Assembly: GCF_022512515.1 (NCBI RefSeq) | Contig: NZ_JAKWBK010000001.1 | Span: 3,348,001 to 3,412,000 of the forward strand | Direction of reading: 5' to 3' | Source of the DNA: Paraniabella hibiscisoli | GTDB lineage: Bacteria; Bacteroidota; Bacteroidia; Chitinophagales; Chitinophagaceae | DNA length: 64,000 nucleotides | In this document: positions 31,635 to 40,994 of the stretch, piece by piece | Numbering within the stretch: the stretch's first letter is position 1 | Layout of the letters: each line of letters opens with the position of its first letter | Translations under genes and position numbers: made by a program | Notes under the pieces: generated by a model | Seen by the model: only the letters and a program-made list of their open reading frames with translations | Database searches by the model: none | Told to the model about the DNA's origin: nothing

Positions 31635-32545
31635 ATGGGCAAGGCAATCAATTTATCGACCAAACATCTTTTACTGGCTCTTTTTACAGTTTTGATCTGG
31701 GGGCTTAATTTTATTGCCATTCATTATGGTCTAAATGGTTTTCCGCCTTTGTTGTTATGTGCCGTTCGTTTTGGCCTTGCCGCATTACCCTGGGTGTTTA
31801 TACTGCCCCGTCCCAAAGCCCCGCTAAAATATATTATAGGGTATGGTGTTTTTACCTTTGTCATGCAATTCGGTCTTTTATTTAGCGGTATTTATATGGG
31901 ATTGTCAACCGGGCTCGCATCCCTGGTGTTACAGGTACAGGTCTTTTTCTCCATGGGGCTTGCTGCGTTCTTTTTGCGGACAGGCCCGGTATATGGAAGA
32001 TATGTGGATCCCTGGTGTCTTTTATAGGGATTGGTATTGTTGCTTTTCACATGGGAGATAAGTCTTCCCTGGTTGGATTGGTTTTAACCATACTGGCGGC
32101 GCTTTCCTGGTCTGCAGGTAATATGTTTTCCAAAAAAGTAGATGCAGAGTCGCCACTCTCGTTAGTGGTTTGGGGTAACCTGGTAGCTTTCCCTTTTATG
32201 GCGCTGTTGTCATTTTTTATCGAAGGGCCTGAACGTATTGTGAGTTCTCTCCAACATATATCCCTGCCTGTTGTATTAGCTATTCTTTACATTGTTTACT
32301 TATCCACTCATGTGGGCTATGGCATTTGGGGGTCTCTGCTAAATTCTTACGCTACTGCTGCTGTAGTGCCGTTTACACTTTTAATACCGGTTGTTGGTTT
32401 TTTAAGCGCCGCAGTGGTGCTGAATGAGCCGCTTCCTTTCTGGAAGATCCTGGCGTCTTTGTTTGTGATGGCTGGTTTGGTTTTTAACCTGCTGGAAAAA
32501 TATATACTTTCCGCTTTCAAACGTTTAAGGTCCGGGAACAGATAG
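31635..32545 (+). CDS. EamA (DMT superfamily) transporter, one frame break
   Basis: The start is the ATG at 31635 (MGKAINLSTKHLLLALFTVL). Ten hydrophobic helices form two EamA repeats (LIWGLNFIAIHYGLNGFPPL, AVRFGLAALPWVF; second repeat LAALSWSAGNMFSKK, VVPFTLLIPVVGFLSAAVVL). One A is missing near 31998; restoring it gives YGKICGSLVSFIGIGIVAF and about 303 residues, the normal size. DMT proteins of this type export amino acids or metabolites. The gene has its own copy of the MocR-type repeat. The following 78 bases to the convergent receiver gene hold no clear terminator. Confidence 0.88.
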
Positions 32546-32623
32546 TTTTTTGTTAACCATATTTCGGAGTAGAAAGCGGGTATATCGATTTATCGGAGCT
32601 GTTCTGTCTTAGTAAAGAAGCTA

Positions 32624-33007
32624 TCAGTTCTTGTTACTGATTCCGCAGGCTTGCAACACTGTTTCCGTTAATTGCAACAGGTCAAAGGGTTTCAGTAGTA
32701 AGAAGCTGGCCCCTGCCTTTATGGCTTCGTCACCTTTTGTTCCATTTGCTGTCATATAAATCACCGGGATCTTGCTAATCGTTGGGTGTTGTTGTAATAA
32801 ATATAATACTTCCAGCCCTCCATGTGGTAATATAGAATTGTCCAGCAAAATAGCAGATGGCGATGAGCTTTGAAGCTGATCCAGGAAATGGCTGCTACTG
32901 GTGAAGGCGAGGATGTCGATATCCTGCTCCCTGAGTATTAACGCACAAGCTTCCAGCATTGCTTTGTCTGAATCAAAAACAGCCAATGTATAATTTTTCC
33001 TGTTCAT
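32624..33007 (-). CDS. Stand-alone response-regulator receiver protein
   Basis: 127 residues, one receiver domain and nothing else. The acidic start residues are in AVFDSDKAML, the phospho-acceptor Asp in AILLDNSILPHGGLEVL, the Thr in VIYMTANGTKG and the conserved Lys in LLLKPFDLLQL. The D-N-S-I-L-P loop departs from the common D-x-x-M-P. No kinase is adjacent, so its partner is unknown. Single-domain receivers act in phosphorelays or by protein-protein contact. Confidence 0.88.
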   Translation of the reverse strand: MNRKNYTLAVFDSDKAMLEACALILREQDIDILAFTSSSHFLDQLQSSSPSAILLDNSILPHGGLEVLYLLQQHPTISKIPVIYMTANGTKGDEAIKAGASFLLLKPFDLLQLTETVLQACGISNKN

Positions 33008-33574
33008 AGAGTTTTAGGGGCGGCAAATGTATTGAGTTGCATCGATAATGGAAAACGCTAACCGGAGGAGATGATGTACGGGTGTATGGTGAAAAATGGC
33101 AGCCAGGGTAGGATCACAGCCTTTATTGATAGCAGTTATGGTAAATAGGCAAATAATCAGCAGGCATATATTATAAGGATTGTAAAGGTAATAGGCTGAT
33201 TACAATCCGGTTAAGCTGCAACCTTATTGCAGTTGCTGTTAAAGGGGTGGAACGGGGCAGACAATCCTGCTTTTTAACAGGAACCTATTAATACAGCTAA
33301 CCGCTTTAAGCTCATACCTGCGCATACGGTTGCGCAAATTTCTACAGGCATACCATTGCTAACAATAAGATATGTTTGGAGCCTGCTGTTAATTGCCATG
33401 TATCTGATGGATTAGGTAAATGAAGGCAGCAACTCAAAGCAAGGTTATAAGTTTTAAATGCTAAATCTTATATCTTATTAACGTAGTAGTATTATTATAT
33501 TCTGGTGAAATTATTGTTTTATAGTGTTTTATTCCAATTTATTTTAAATAAGTAGTATTATAAGCTACTATGAA
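33008..33574. other. Non-coding stretch upstream of the metE riboswitch
   Basis: I find no convincing gene in these ~570 bases. It includes the leader of the minus-strand receiver gene, a hairpin-like GCTGCAA...TTGCAGT around 33213-33232, and an AT-rich segment from about 33450. Nothing else is supportable. Confidence 0.4.
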
Positions 33575-33582
33575 TAGCTTTG
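33575..33582 (+). promoter_or_regulatory. Candidate -7 box of the metE transcript
   Basis: TAGCTTTG matches TAnnTTTG and lies just before the riboswitch, which would place the transcript start near 33590. No clear -33 element is seen. Confidence 0.4.
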
Positions 33583-33599
33583 TAGCACATTCGAAGGAA

Positions 33600-33800
33600 G
33601 TAGAATGTAGCTCTTTGTATACATCAGCTAAACGGGGTTACCGATGCAAATCGGCATTAATAGGGAATCATGTGTAAATCATGAACTGTCGCGCAACTGT
33701 AAGTAGCTACAACAGGTTTCGGTCAATGTATGTCCACTGTGCCCAATAGCTGGCATGGGAAGGATGACTGAAATGTTACAAGTCAGGAGACCTGCCTTAT
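33600..33800 (+). promoter_or_regulatory. Cobalamin (B12) riboswitch
   Basis: The conserved parts of the cobalamin aptamer occur in order: GGGAAT (33663), GTCGCGCAACTGTAAG (33688 on), CCACTGTGCCC (33734), TGGGAAGGATGA (33756) and the B12 box AGTCAGGAGACCTGCC (33781-33796). It lies about 150 bases before metE, the B12-independent methionine synthase. Bound cobalamin should therefore switch metE off when the B12-dependent enzyme can work. A short hairpin GAACA...TGTTC (33859-33876) lies between aptamer and start, but the expression platform is not clear. The outer boundaries are approximate. Confidence 0.93.
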
Positions 33801-33948
33801 TTGGTAAAACGGACATTCGTATGACAAAGCAACAAACTTTAACCGTGCATATTTTATGGAACAGCATCGAATGTTCTAAGCACCGCAGGTTTGCTGTTTT
33901 CAGCGAATTGGGTCGTAGATGCATTTAATCATTTTAAAAAACATTTTA

Positions 33949-36255
33949 ATGCAAACACAAAACCTGGGCTACCCGCGCATCGGTAGTCAAAGACAATTGA
34001 AAAAAGCCTGCGAACAGTATTGGGCAGGTAAAATTGATTTAAAAGATCTGCAGCGCACAGCGTTTAAGATCAGGGAAGAAAACTGGCAAACGCAGCTTCA
34101 GGCAGGTATTGAACTAATACCCTGTAATGATTTTAGCTATTACGACCAGGTATTGGATATGAGCCTGATGTTGGGAGTTATTCCCCAACGGTATGCTCCG
34201 GTATTAACGGAAGTAAAAGCCAATGGGGAAACGGATCTGTATTTTGCTATGGCAAGAGGCTACCAGAAAGATGGGCTGGATATCACGGCAATGGAAATGA
34301 CCAAATGGCTGGACACCAATTATCATTATATTGTACCTGAATTCACCGCGGGGCAGGAGTTTAAATTATTTTCCGAAAAAGTATTTGGAGAGTATGTGGC
34401 AGCTAAAGCGCTGTTGGGCGAAAAGGCAAAACCTGTATTGATTGGCCCTGTAAGCTATTTGCTACTTGGCAAGGAGAAGGAAGCCGGTTTTGAAAAGATA
34501 GATCTGATTAAGAAAATAATACCTGTTTATGTAGAGGTATTGACCCGGCTTAAACAGTTGGGCGCCGAATGGATACAGCTGGATGAACCATTTTTAGCAT
34601 TGGATCTTTCTGATAAAGAGAAGGAAGCCTTTGAGTGGGCGTATCGGCAGATTGCTAAATCAATAGCCGGGGTGAAAATCCTGGTTGCCACTTATTTTGA
34701 AGCGTTGGCAGATAATGCACAGTGGGCGTTGAACCTTCCGGTAGCTGCTTTACATATTGACCTGGTGAGGGCTCCTCAACAATTAGACGCAATTCTTGCT
34801 ACTATACCCGATAACCTTATTCTTTCCCTGGGCGTTGTTGACGGAAGAAATGTCTGGAAGAACTGTTATGAACGATCAATATCGTTTATTAACAAGGCTA
34901 TTGATAAGATAGGTCGTGATCGTATTATGATCGCTCCATCCTGCTCCCTTTTGCATAGTCCCATCGACCTGGATCCCGAAAATACCATTGATCCGGAGAT
35001 TAAAAACTGGATGGCTTTTGCCAGGCAAAAATTAGATGAAGTGACGGCATTGAAACAGATTGTTGAGGGTACCAATAATCTTTTACAGATCAATAAGGAA
35101 GCGATTCAAAGCAGGAGCCTGTCAGAAAAAGCGCATAAAAAATCAGTGAAGGATCGCGTGGCGGCCATTACAGCCGCAGATGCCACAAGAAAAAGTGTTT
35201 TTGCTGCAAGGCAGGAACTGCAGCGAAAGCGTCTTCAACTCCCTGCTTTTCCTACTACTACCATTGGTTCTTTTCCTCAAACGGATGATATAAGGCAGTT
35301 AAGAGCTCAATATAAAAAAGGCGATCTTAGCACTGAGCAATACGAACTGGCTATTGAAGAGGCAACTGTCGAAGCCATTCGCTGGCAGGAGTCTATCGGG
35401 CTCGATGTATTGGTTCATGGAGAATTTGAGCGGAATGATATGGTAGAATATTTTGGTGAGCAGCTGGATGGTTTCTTATTTACAAAAAATGGCTGGGTAC
35501 AGAGTTATGGCAGCCGTTGCGTAAAGCCACCGGTTATTTATGGAGATATCAGTCGCCCGCAGGATATGACCGTTCGCTGGAGCCGCTTTGCTGCTGCACA
35601 AACTAACAAGCCTATGAAGGGTATGCTAACGGGGCCGGTTACTATTCTACAGTGGTCTTTTGTTCGCGATGATCAACCGCGAAGTGTGACCACCAACCAG
35701 ATCGCACTGGCTATCCGGGATGAGGTAGTAGCACTTGAAAAAGCCGGTATTAATATCATCCAGATCGATGAAGCTGCCCTGCGGGAAGGGTTGCCGCTAC
35801 GGAAGTCCAATCAACCGGAGTACCTGAATTGGGCAGTCACGGCATTTCGTATTGCGGCTAGTGGAATAGCCGATCAAACCCAGATCCATACACACATGTG
35901 TTACAGCGATTTTAATGATATTATTGAGCATATTGCCGCTATGGACGCAGATGTAATCACTATTGAAACATCCCGCTCGCAGATGGAGCTGCTGCAGGCA
36001 TTTGCTCATTTTAAATATCCCAATGAAATAGGTCCGGGTGTATACGATATTCATTCACCAAGGGTGCCTTCTGTGGCAGAAATGACTAGTCTCCTGACCA
36101 AAGCAGCCAGCTTGTTGCCCGCGCAGCATTTATGGGTTAATCCCGATTGCGGTCTGAAAACACGCAAATGGCCCGAGACAAAAATAGCGCTGGAGAACAT
36201 GGTTGCTGCAGCGCGCGAGGCCCGGGAAACTATAAATGTAGAACTGTTATTTTAA
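33949..36255 (+). CDS. metE: Cobalamin-independent methionine synthase
   Basis: 768 residues from the ATG at 33949 (MQTQNLGYPRIGSQRQLKKA); the in-frame ATG at 33919 would add a stretch not seen in the family. The two homologous barrels are present: N-terminal NLGYPRIGSQRQLK and C-terminal FPTTTIGSFPQTDDIR. The zinc-binding residues lie in IHTHMCYSDFNDI (His, Cys) and WVNPDCGLKTRKW (Cys), and MLTGPVTILQWSFVRDD is also intact. It transfers a methyl group from 5-methyltetrahydrofolate (polyglutamate) to homocysteine. It is preceded by a cobalamin riboswitch and followed by a strong terminator, so it forms a single-gene unit. No frame breaks occur. Confidence 0.98.
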   Translation: MQTQNLGYPRIGSQRQLKKACEQYWAGKIDLKDLQRTAFKIREENWQTQLQAGIELIPCNDFSYYDQVLDMSLMLGVIPQRYAPVLTEVKANGETDLYFAMARGYQKDGLDITAMEMTKWLDTNYHYIVPEFTAGQEFKLFSEKVFGEYVAAKALLGEKAKPVLIGPVSYLLLGKEKEAGFEKIDLIKKIIPVYVEVLTRLKQLGAEWIQLDEPFLALDLSDKEKEAFEWAYRQIAKSIAGVKILVATYFEALADNAQWALNLPVAALHIDLVRAPQQLDAILATIPDNLILSLGVVDGRNVWKNCYERSISFINKAIDKIGRDRIMIAPSCSLLHSPIDLDPENTIDPEIKNWMAFARQKLDEVTALKQIVEGTNNLLQINKEAIQSRSLSEKAHKKSVKDRVAAITAADATRKSVFAARQELQRKRLQLPAFPTTTIGSFPQTDDIRQLRAQYKKGDLSTEQYELAIEEATVEAIRWQESIGLDVLVHGEFERNDMVEYFGEQLDGFLFTKNGWVQSYGSRCVKPPVIYGDISRPQDMTVRWSRFAAAQTNKPMKGMLTGPVTILQWSFVRDDQPRSVTTNQIALAIRDEVVALEKAGINIIQIDEAALREGLPLRKSNQPEYLNWAVTAFRIAASGIADQTQIHTHMCYSDFNDIIEHIAAMDADVITIETSRSQMELLQAFAHFKYPNEIGPGVYDIHSPRVPSVAEMTSLLTKAASLLPAQHLWVNPDCGLKTRKWPETKIALENMVAAAREARETINVELLF

Positions 36256-36265
36256 TCAATCTGGT

Positions 36266-36291
36266 GGCAGGCGAAAGCCTGCTGCTTTTTT
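36266..36291 (+). terminator. Rho-independent terminator of metE
   Basis: GCAGGC (36267-36272), GAAA tetraloop and GCCTGC (36277-36282) form a perfect stem, followed by TG and a C-T6 tail. It starts 12 bases after the metE stop. Confidence 0.88.
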
Positions 36292-36385
36292 ACAGATGTT
36301 TGGCAAGGATATAGGGGGAGAAGATCATCGATATTGGGCCAGGGCGGTTGGGTGAGTGAATTGTTAAGCGCTCAATTATATATCA

Positions 36386-36463
36386 GTCCCGCAAGGGATG
36401 AAATAATTGTAACATTGCCTGATATAAGTGCCTAAAACCCCGCAAAGGGTGATATAATAGGGA
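36386..36463. repeat. Pair of CCCGCAAGGG palindromic repeat units
   Basis: GTCCCGCAAGGGATGAAATAA (first 20 bases from 36386) and ACCCCGCAAAGGGTGATATA (36437 on) are two related copies about 51 bases apart, each with an internal CCC...GGG stem. Outer GTCCC and GGGAC could pair as well. It resembles dispersed intergenic palindromes; no function is known. Confidence 0.45.
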
Positions 36464-36530
36464 CAATCCCCCTAATTTATGGATAAAATTCATCTATCAT
36501 AAGAAGATGTATTTTGTCTACTTTTATCAT

Positions 36531-37142
36531 ATGGAGCGCATCTTCTTCATCTGTAGTGTTATATTAATATTGGCGTCCTGTGGAAGTAACCAGGATCCTT
36601 TGCCCATACTGGGCGAAGCAACAATGGTAGGAGATAAGAAGATATATCCGCGTATTGCCGATTTTAATTTTATTAACCAGGATAGCAGCCCGGTAACAAA
36701 TGCCAGTTTTACAAACAAAATATACATAGCCGATTTTATCTTTTTATCATGCCCTACTATTTGCCCGGTTATGACAATGGAGCTCAAAAAGGTATATGAT
36801 GCTTATGCAACCGATAGTCGGGTATTATTCCTGTCGCATACCATAGATCCCGAACGGGATACCATTCCGCGGCTGAAAGCATATGCCCGGGCCCTGGGTG
36901 TGCCAACAGCCCGATGGCATTTTGTGACCGGGCAACCCGATACAATTATTAAGCTGGCTGAAAAATCTTATTATTCGGCTGCACATCCCGATAGTAGGGC
37001 TCCCGGTGGTTTTGTACATAGCGGCGGTTTTTTACTGGTAGATAAGGATCGCCATATACGCGGTGTATATAACAGCTTGCGGCCTGAAGAAACCGATCGT
37101 TTGATCGCAGATATTAAACGGTTGCTCCGGGAGCAATTTTAG
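36531..37142 (+). CDS. SCO1/SenC family copper-binding lipoprotein
   Basis: Started at the ATG at 36531 (MERIFFICSVILILASC), a lipoprotein signal. The thioredoxin-fold SCO domain has the copper ligands in FLSCPTICPVM (CxxxC) and the distal His in FVHSGGFLLVD, plus SHTIDPERDTIPRLKAY. SCO proteins deliver copper to cytochrome oxidase CuA sites or act as thiol-disulfide reductases. About 203 residues, intact. It leads a plus-strand copper-type locus: a C-x9-C-x3-C protein follows 16 bases later, then AraC, a second such protein, MbnP, a dihaem protein, a YHS lipoprotein and an outer-membrane protein. No oxidase genes are nearby. Confidence 0.9.
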   Translation: MERIFFICSVILILASCGSNQDPLPILGEATMVGDKKIYPRIADFNFINQDSSPVTNASFTNKIYIADFIFLSCPTICPVMTMELKKVYDAYATDSRVLFLSHTIDPERDTIPRLKAYARALGVPTARWHFVTGQPDTIIKLAEKSYYSAAHPDSRAPGGFVHSGGFLLVDKDRHIRGVYNSLRPEETDRLIADIKRLLREQF

Positions 37143-37158
37143 TGTACCTTCGCTGCGT

Positions 37159-37535
37159 TTGAAAAAAACTGTCCTCATATTACTATTGGGAGCCTTCCTG
37201 TTCCAGGCGCTGAGTGGCCTGGTTATATTAGCCGCTTTTCATTTAAACAGGGACTATATTTCTGAAAACTTATGTATTAACCGGTTTGATGCCATTCCTC
37301 TTTGTAAAGGGTCCTGCTATCTCGAAGAGCAGCTGAGCGAGCATGAACAGCAGCAACAGGATACCACTGATTTGAAGTTAAACGGAACCGTACTTTTTAC
37401 GATAACCGCAAGGTGACTATTGAAACGCCTGTTAGTATAGCAGGTAGCCGCGCTGTATTTTCTCTTCCGGTAGATGCTACTTTATTAAAAGGCCTGCCAT
37501 CTTCCATTCTTAAGCCGCCGATTCTGGTTGGTTAG
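37159..37535 (+). CDS. Small membrane-anchored C-x9-C-x3-C protein, copy 1
   Basis: A TTG start at 37159 gives a hydrophobic N-terminal segment (residues ~3-27) and then Cys39, Cys49 and Cys53 in LCINRFDAIPLCKGSCYLEE, followed by a Gln-rich helix. The frame ends at 37416. One extra T near 37400 continues it with FYDNRKVTIETPVSIAGS and the end SILKPPILVG, stop at 37535, about 125 residues. The protein at 38586 has the same Cys spacing, size and Pro-rich end, so the two are paralogs. The triple Cys next to SCO, MbnP and MbnH-type proteins suggests copper or thiol chemistry in the periplasm. That is inference; I know no characterised family. Confidence 0.65.
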
Positions 37536-37572
37536 CATTTTATATCAATAGTGTTAATCAAAATTATTTTAC

Positions 37573-38432
37573 ATGGGTACAAAATCAGATATGATACCTG
37601 TGTATACTGTCGATGTTTTTGCTACGGATAAAACCTTCTTCTGGATGGGTGGTTTAGGTGGTATTCTTAATGATTATCCGCACCTGTTATCGCCTCATAA
37701 ACAAATGTTTTATACTTTGGTCCATGTAGAAGAGCCGGGTGGGCACATGCTCATAGATGATGAGACTGTGCCCCTTACACCGGCAAATGTTATTTGTATC
37801 AAACCAGGCAGTATCGTTCAGGTGGATGTAGGCAGCAGTGCTGCGGGTAGTATCATCTGCTTCGCAGAAACTTTTTTTTCTTTACGATATAATAGCAATG
37901 TATTGCAAAGGTTTGCCTTTTTGAATAGGGAGGCCAAAGCTGAACTAGGCCTTGGAGGGGAGCATGCTGCAAAATGGGATGCCCTGGTGGCTTTAATGCT
38001 TGCTGAGTACCAGGGGCAACGTGATGAACAGGTGCTGAGATCTTATTTGAACATCATCCTTATTGAACTGGAACGTTGTATTGAGTTGCCTCTGATTGCA
38101 GAAAAGAAAAGAGCAACCTCCGAGAAAGTGATACAATTTGAACGGATGGTGGAAGAACAGCATAGCCGTTTAAAAACGCCGGCAGCTTACGCGGCACAAT
38201 TATATATCAGTACTAATTACCTGAACAAGCTTTGCCAGGAACATAGGAGCATTACTGCCGGTGAGCTTATAAGGAATCGAATTATACTGAAGCCCGGCGG
38301 CTACTACATTATACGAATTTATCAGTGGGCGAAATAGCCGGTCAGCTGGGGTTTGAGAGTCTTTCTTATTTTGTTACGTTTTTCAAAAAGAATGCAGGAG
38401 TAACGCCGGAAACATTCAGGAGAAACGGGTGA
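37573..38432 (+). CDS. AraC family transcriptional regulator (frame break near end)
   Basis: The N-terminal cupin-like half (HKQMFYTLVHVEEPGGHMLI, DETVPLTPANVICIKPGSIV) is typical of Bacteroidota AraC regulators. The C-terminal DNA-binding domain starts with TPAAYAAQLYISTNYLNKLC. A base is missing near 38290; restored, it continues ARRLLHYTNLSVGEIAGQLG, FESLSYFVTFFKKNAGVTPE and TFRRNG, stop at 38432. About 286 residues. It sits between the two three-cysteine proteins and so is probably the local regulator of the copper-type genes. The signal it senses is unknown. Confidence 0.87.
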
Positions 38433-38585
38433 TGACAATGGGGAGCAATAGTTAGAGCTGATGTGTTACAGGTAAATTGGTGTAAGAAGATAAAACCTGT
38501 GCATTGGTAAGAGCCCGAAATGGCCGGATCGTATAAATATTTGTCATGATTATGTAAATCCTAATAGCTGTACAACCCGGTAATT

Positions 38586-38963
38586 TTGCAAAAATCAGTG
38601 AAATTCTTTTTAGTAACCATATTGTTAGTTGTATTTGCAGCCCAATCTTTTGGGAATGTGTGGCTATGGGTAGACTATAAAATAAACCTGGAGAAATACG
38701 CGAAGAACTGTATTAACAAAGCACGTCCCATGCTTAAATGTAATGGCAAGTGCCAGCTGGCTAAAAAGATACAGGAGGAGGAAACTAAAAAACAAAAGGA
38801 GGCAGAGAAAGCTGCCCCCAAGATCGATTATAGCTTGTCGTCAAAACATTTTTTTCCAGCCATCCATCATGTAGCGCTTATAGTACCCCGGTATTTTTAT
38901 ATACAGGGTTCTGCTACTGAAATTAAAATGCCACGTTCCGTATTCCGCCCGCCCTGCGCCTGA
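38586..38963 (+). CDS. Small C-x9-C-x3-C protein, copy 2
   Basis: With the TTG at 38586 the protein is 125 residues (a GTG at 38598 is an alternative start). A hydrophobic N-terminal segment is followed by NLEKYAKNCINKARPMLKCN and then GKC, giving Cys42, Cys52 and Cys56 in the same C-x9-C-x3-C pattern as at 37159. A Lys/Glu-rich helix follows (KIQEEETKKQKEAEKAA), and the end is SVFRPPCA. Predicted to be anchored in the inner membrane with the Cys region in the periplasm. It lies upstream of MbnP, separated by ~175 bases. Function unknown; metal or disulfide handling is the natural guess. Confidence 0.65.
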   Translation: MQKSVKFFLVTILLVVFAAQSFGNVWLWVDYKINLEKYAKNCINKARPMLKCNGKCQLAKKIQEEETKKQKEAEKAAPKIDYSLSSKHFFPAIHHVALIVPRYFYIQGSATEIKMPRSVFRPPCA

Positions 38964-39137
38964 TTCCATATGTTTTCCGGTATAATGGCCGATGTTGGTC
39001 TGATGCCGGTTTTTAATTTTTAATGTATCAGTGATGGCTGCTATATAGGCTATTACTGATACAGCTGCAACTTGCTCTTCGTATATGCCTGCGATAGGGC
39101 ATAGCATCTATTTTCTTACTATTAATATCCGTTAAAA

Positions 39138-39952
39138 ATGATCCATAAAATGCAATTCGCATGGGCGGTGCTTTTATTAAGTACTTTATTATCCTGTAAA
39201 AAAATGTTACCGAACCAGAATTTAACCAGGAAAACCTCGCGCCTTTATCTGTTGAGTTTGATAATATCGTGGGAGGACAGAATTTGATTCTCAATACAAC
39301 CAGCTATAAAAACAGCACCGGCGAAAACTATACAATACAGTTACTGCAATATTTTATCAGCAATATAGTGGTTACCAAAGCAAATGGTACCCGCTATACC
39401 GTTCCGCAGGATAGCAGTTATTTTTTAATCAGCGAAGCAAATCCTGATTCCCGTTTTGCGCATGTAAAAGTTCCTGAGGGAGATTACTCAAAAATAACAT
39501 TTACACTTGGTGTGGATAGTCTTCGAAGCACCATGGATGTAAGCAAAAGAACCGGGGTGTTGGATCCTGCCGGTGGCATGGAAAGTGGTATGTACTGGGG
39601 ATGGAATAGCGGTTATATATTTTTTAAAATGGAAGGCACAAGTCCTCAGGCTCCTTTAGATCCCACCGGTGCTAATAAGTATCGATATCATATCGGGGGA
39701 TTTGGAGGATACTCAGCGCCGACGATCAATAATATTAAAACCATCACAGTAGATCTTACTGCCCGCGGTATCGCCCAGGTTCGTACCAACAGGAGCGCCA
39801 ATATTCACTTCTTCGTCGATATTGATAAAGTATTAAGTGGCACTAACCCAGTAAGTATAGCTGCCAATCCGCAGGTTATGTTTAGCGACTTTAGTGTAAA
39901 AGTGGCTAACAATTTTACGGCAATGTTTACCCATGATCATACCGAAAATTAA
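39138..39952 (+). CDS. MbnP-family copper-binding lipoprotein (one frame break)
   Basis: The start at 39138 gives a lipoprotein signal (LLLSTLLSCKK). One A is missing in the run near 39200; restored, the protein continues VTEPEFNQENLAPLSVEFDN. The MbnP features are LSVEFDNIVGGQNLIL, PEGDYSKITFTLGVDSLRST, GGMESGMYWGWNSGYIFFKM with two Trp, and YRYHIGGFGGYS with a His. In the methanotroph pair, a tryptophan of MbnP is oxidised to kynurenine by the dihaem partner MbnH and the product binds copper. A matching dihaem gene starts 4 bases after this stop. About 271 residues. It is probably periplasmic or membrane-anchored. Confidence 0.85.
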
Positions 39953-39956
39953 GCCA

Positions 39957-40985
39957 ATGGGAACTAAGCAGATCGGCGTAATCCTGTCCATTATGATAGT
40001 GATTATTGCCTGTAGTAAAGATGAGCTGGTTCCGGGATCTTTATTTGCAGGATTTAGAAAGCCGGCCCATTTTCCCGAACTTACTTATAACATATCGGGC
40101 AATCCGGTTACGCAGGAAGCCTTTGAGCTGGGAAGAAAACTTTTCTACGAGCCACGCTTGTCTAGAAATAACACGATCAGCTGTGGTAGCTGCCATATAC
40201 AGTCATCGGCATTTACCCAGCATGGCCACGACGTAAGTCATGGTATTGATGACCGCCTCGGCAAGCGAAACAGTCCGCCGATCATGAACCTGGCCTGGAT
40301 GCCTGCTTTTATGTGGGACGGCGGTGTTTTCGATTTGGACCTGCAACCCATTGTTCCTATCACAACACATGAGGAGATGGATGAGTCTCTCGCCAACGTG
40401 ATCAGCAAGCTGCATGCCCATTCAGCTTATCCGGCCCTGTTTAAAAAAGCCTTCGGTACCGATCAGATCACAACGGCCAATTTCATGAAAGCCTTGTCGC
40501 AGTTTATGATCATGTGCGTTAGTGCCGAAAGTAAGTACGACAGCGTAGTGCAAAAGATAGGTAACGCTGCTTTTACCAACGAAGAGGCGGCAGGTTATAA
40601 GCTGGTTCAGCAGAAATGCGGGAGCTGTCATAAAGAGCCCTTGTTTACTGATAATAGTTTCCGGAATAATGGCATTGGTATTGGCGCCAACAACGATATG
40701 GGGCGTTATGATATTACCCTGAATGAAGCAGACCGGTATAAGTTTAAAGTACCCAGTTTACGCAACCTGGCTTATACCGCCCCTTATATGCACGATGGCC
40801 GTTTTATCAGGCTGGATGCGGTGTTAGATCAGTATAGCAATAATATACAACATACGCCTAATCTCGATCCCGTGCTGCAAAACAACCTGGCATTGTCTGC
40901 AACAGAAAAGCAACAGGTCTTGGCATTTTTAAATACACTGAATGATAAAAGCTTTATTAATAATAAGCTTTTGTCTGAGCAATAA
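39957..40985 (+). CDS. MauG/MbnH-type dihaem cytochrome c peroxidase family protein
   Basis: Lipoprotein signal (MIVIIACSKDE) followed by two c-type haem motifs, NTISCGSCHIQ in the N-terminal half and QQKCGSCHKEP in the C-terminal half, plus AFTQHGHDVSHGIDDRLGKR, NSPPIMNLAWMPAFMWDGG and PYMHDGRFIRLD. The architecture is that of the CCP/MauG family. Next to an MbnP gene, the MbnH role (oxidising a Trp in MbnP) is more likely than peroxide detoxification. About 342 residues from the ATG at 39957, intact. The YHS lipoprotein gene begins 9 bases later. Confidence 0.9.
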   Translation: MGTKQIGVILSIMIVIIACSKDELVPGSLFAGFRKPAHFPELTYNISGNPVTQEAFELGRKLFYEPRLSRNNTISCGSCHIQSSAFTQHGHDVSHGIDDRLGKRNSPPIMNLAWMPAFMWDGGVFDLDLQPIVPITTHEEMDESLANVISKLHAHSAYPALFKKAFGTDQITTANFMKALSQFMIMCVSAESKYDSVVQKIGNAAFTNEEAAGYKLVQQKCGSCHKEPLFTDNSFRNNGIGIGANNDMGRYDITLNEADRYKFKVPSLRNLAYTAPYMHDGRFIRLDAVLDQYSNNIQHTPNLDPVLQNNLALSATEKQQVLAFLNTLNDKSFINNKLLSEQ

Positions 40986-40994
40986 TTTATTTAT

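Noticed and set aside
39933..39956. Upstream start for the dihaem protein inside MbnP
   Set aside because: The ATG at 39957 directly precedes a good lipoprotein signal; the longer form would add a polar stretch before it.
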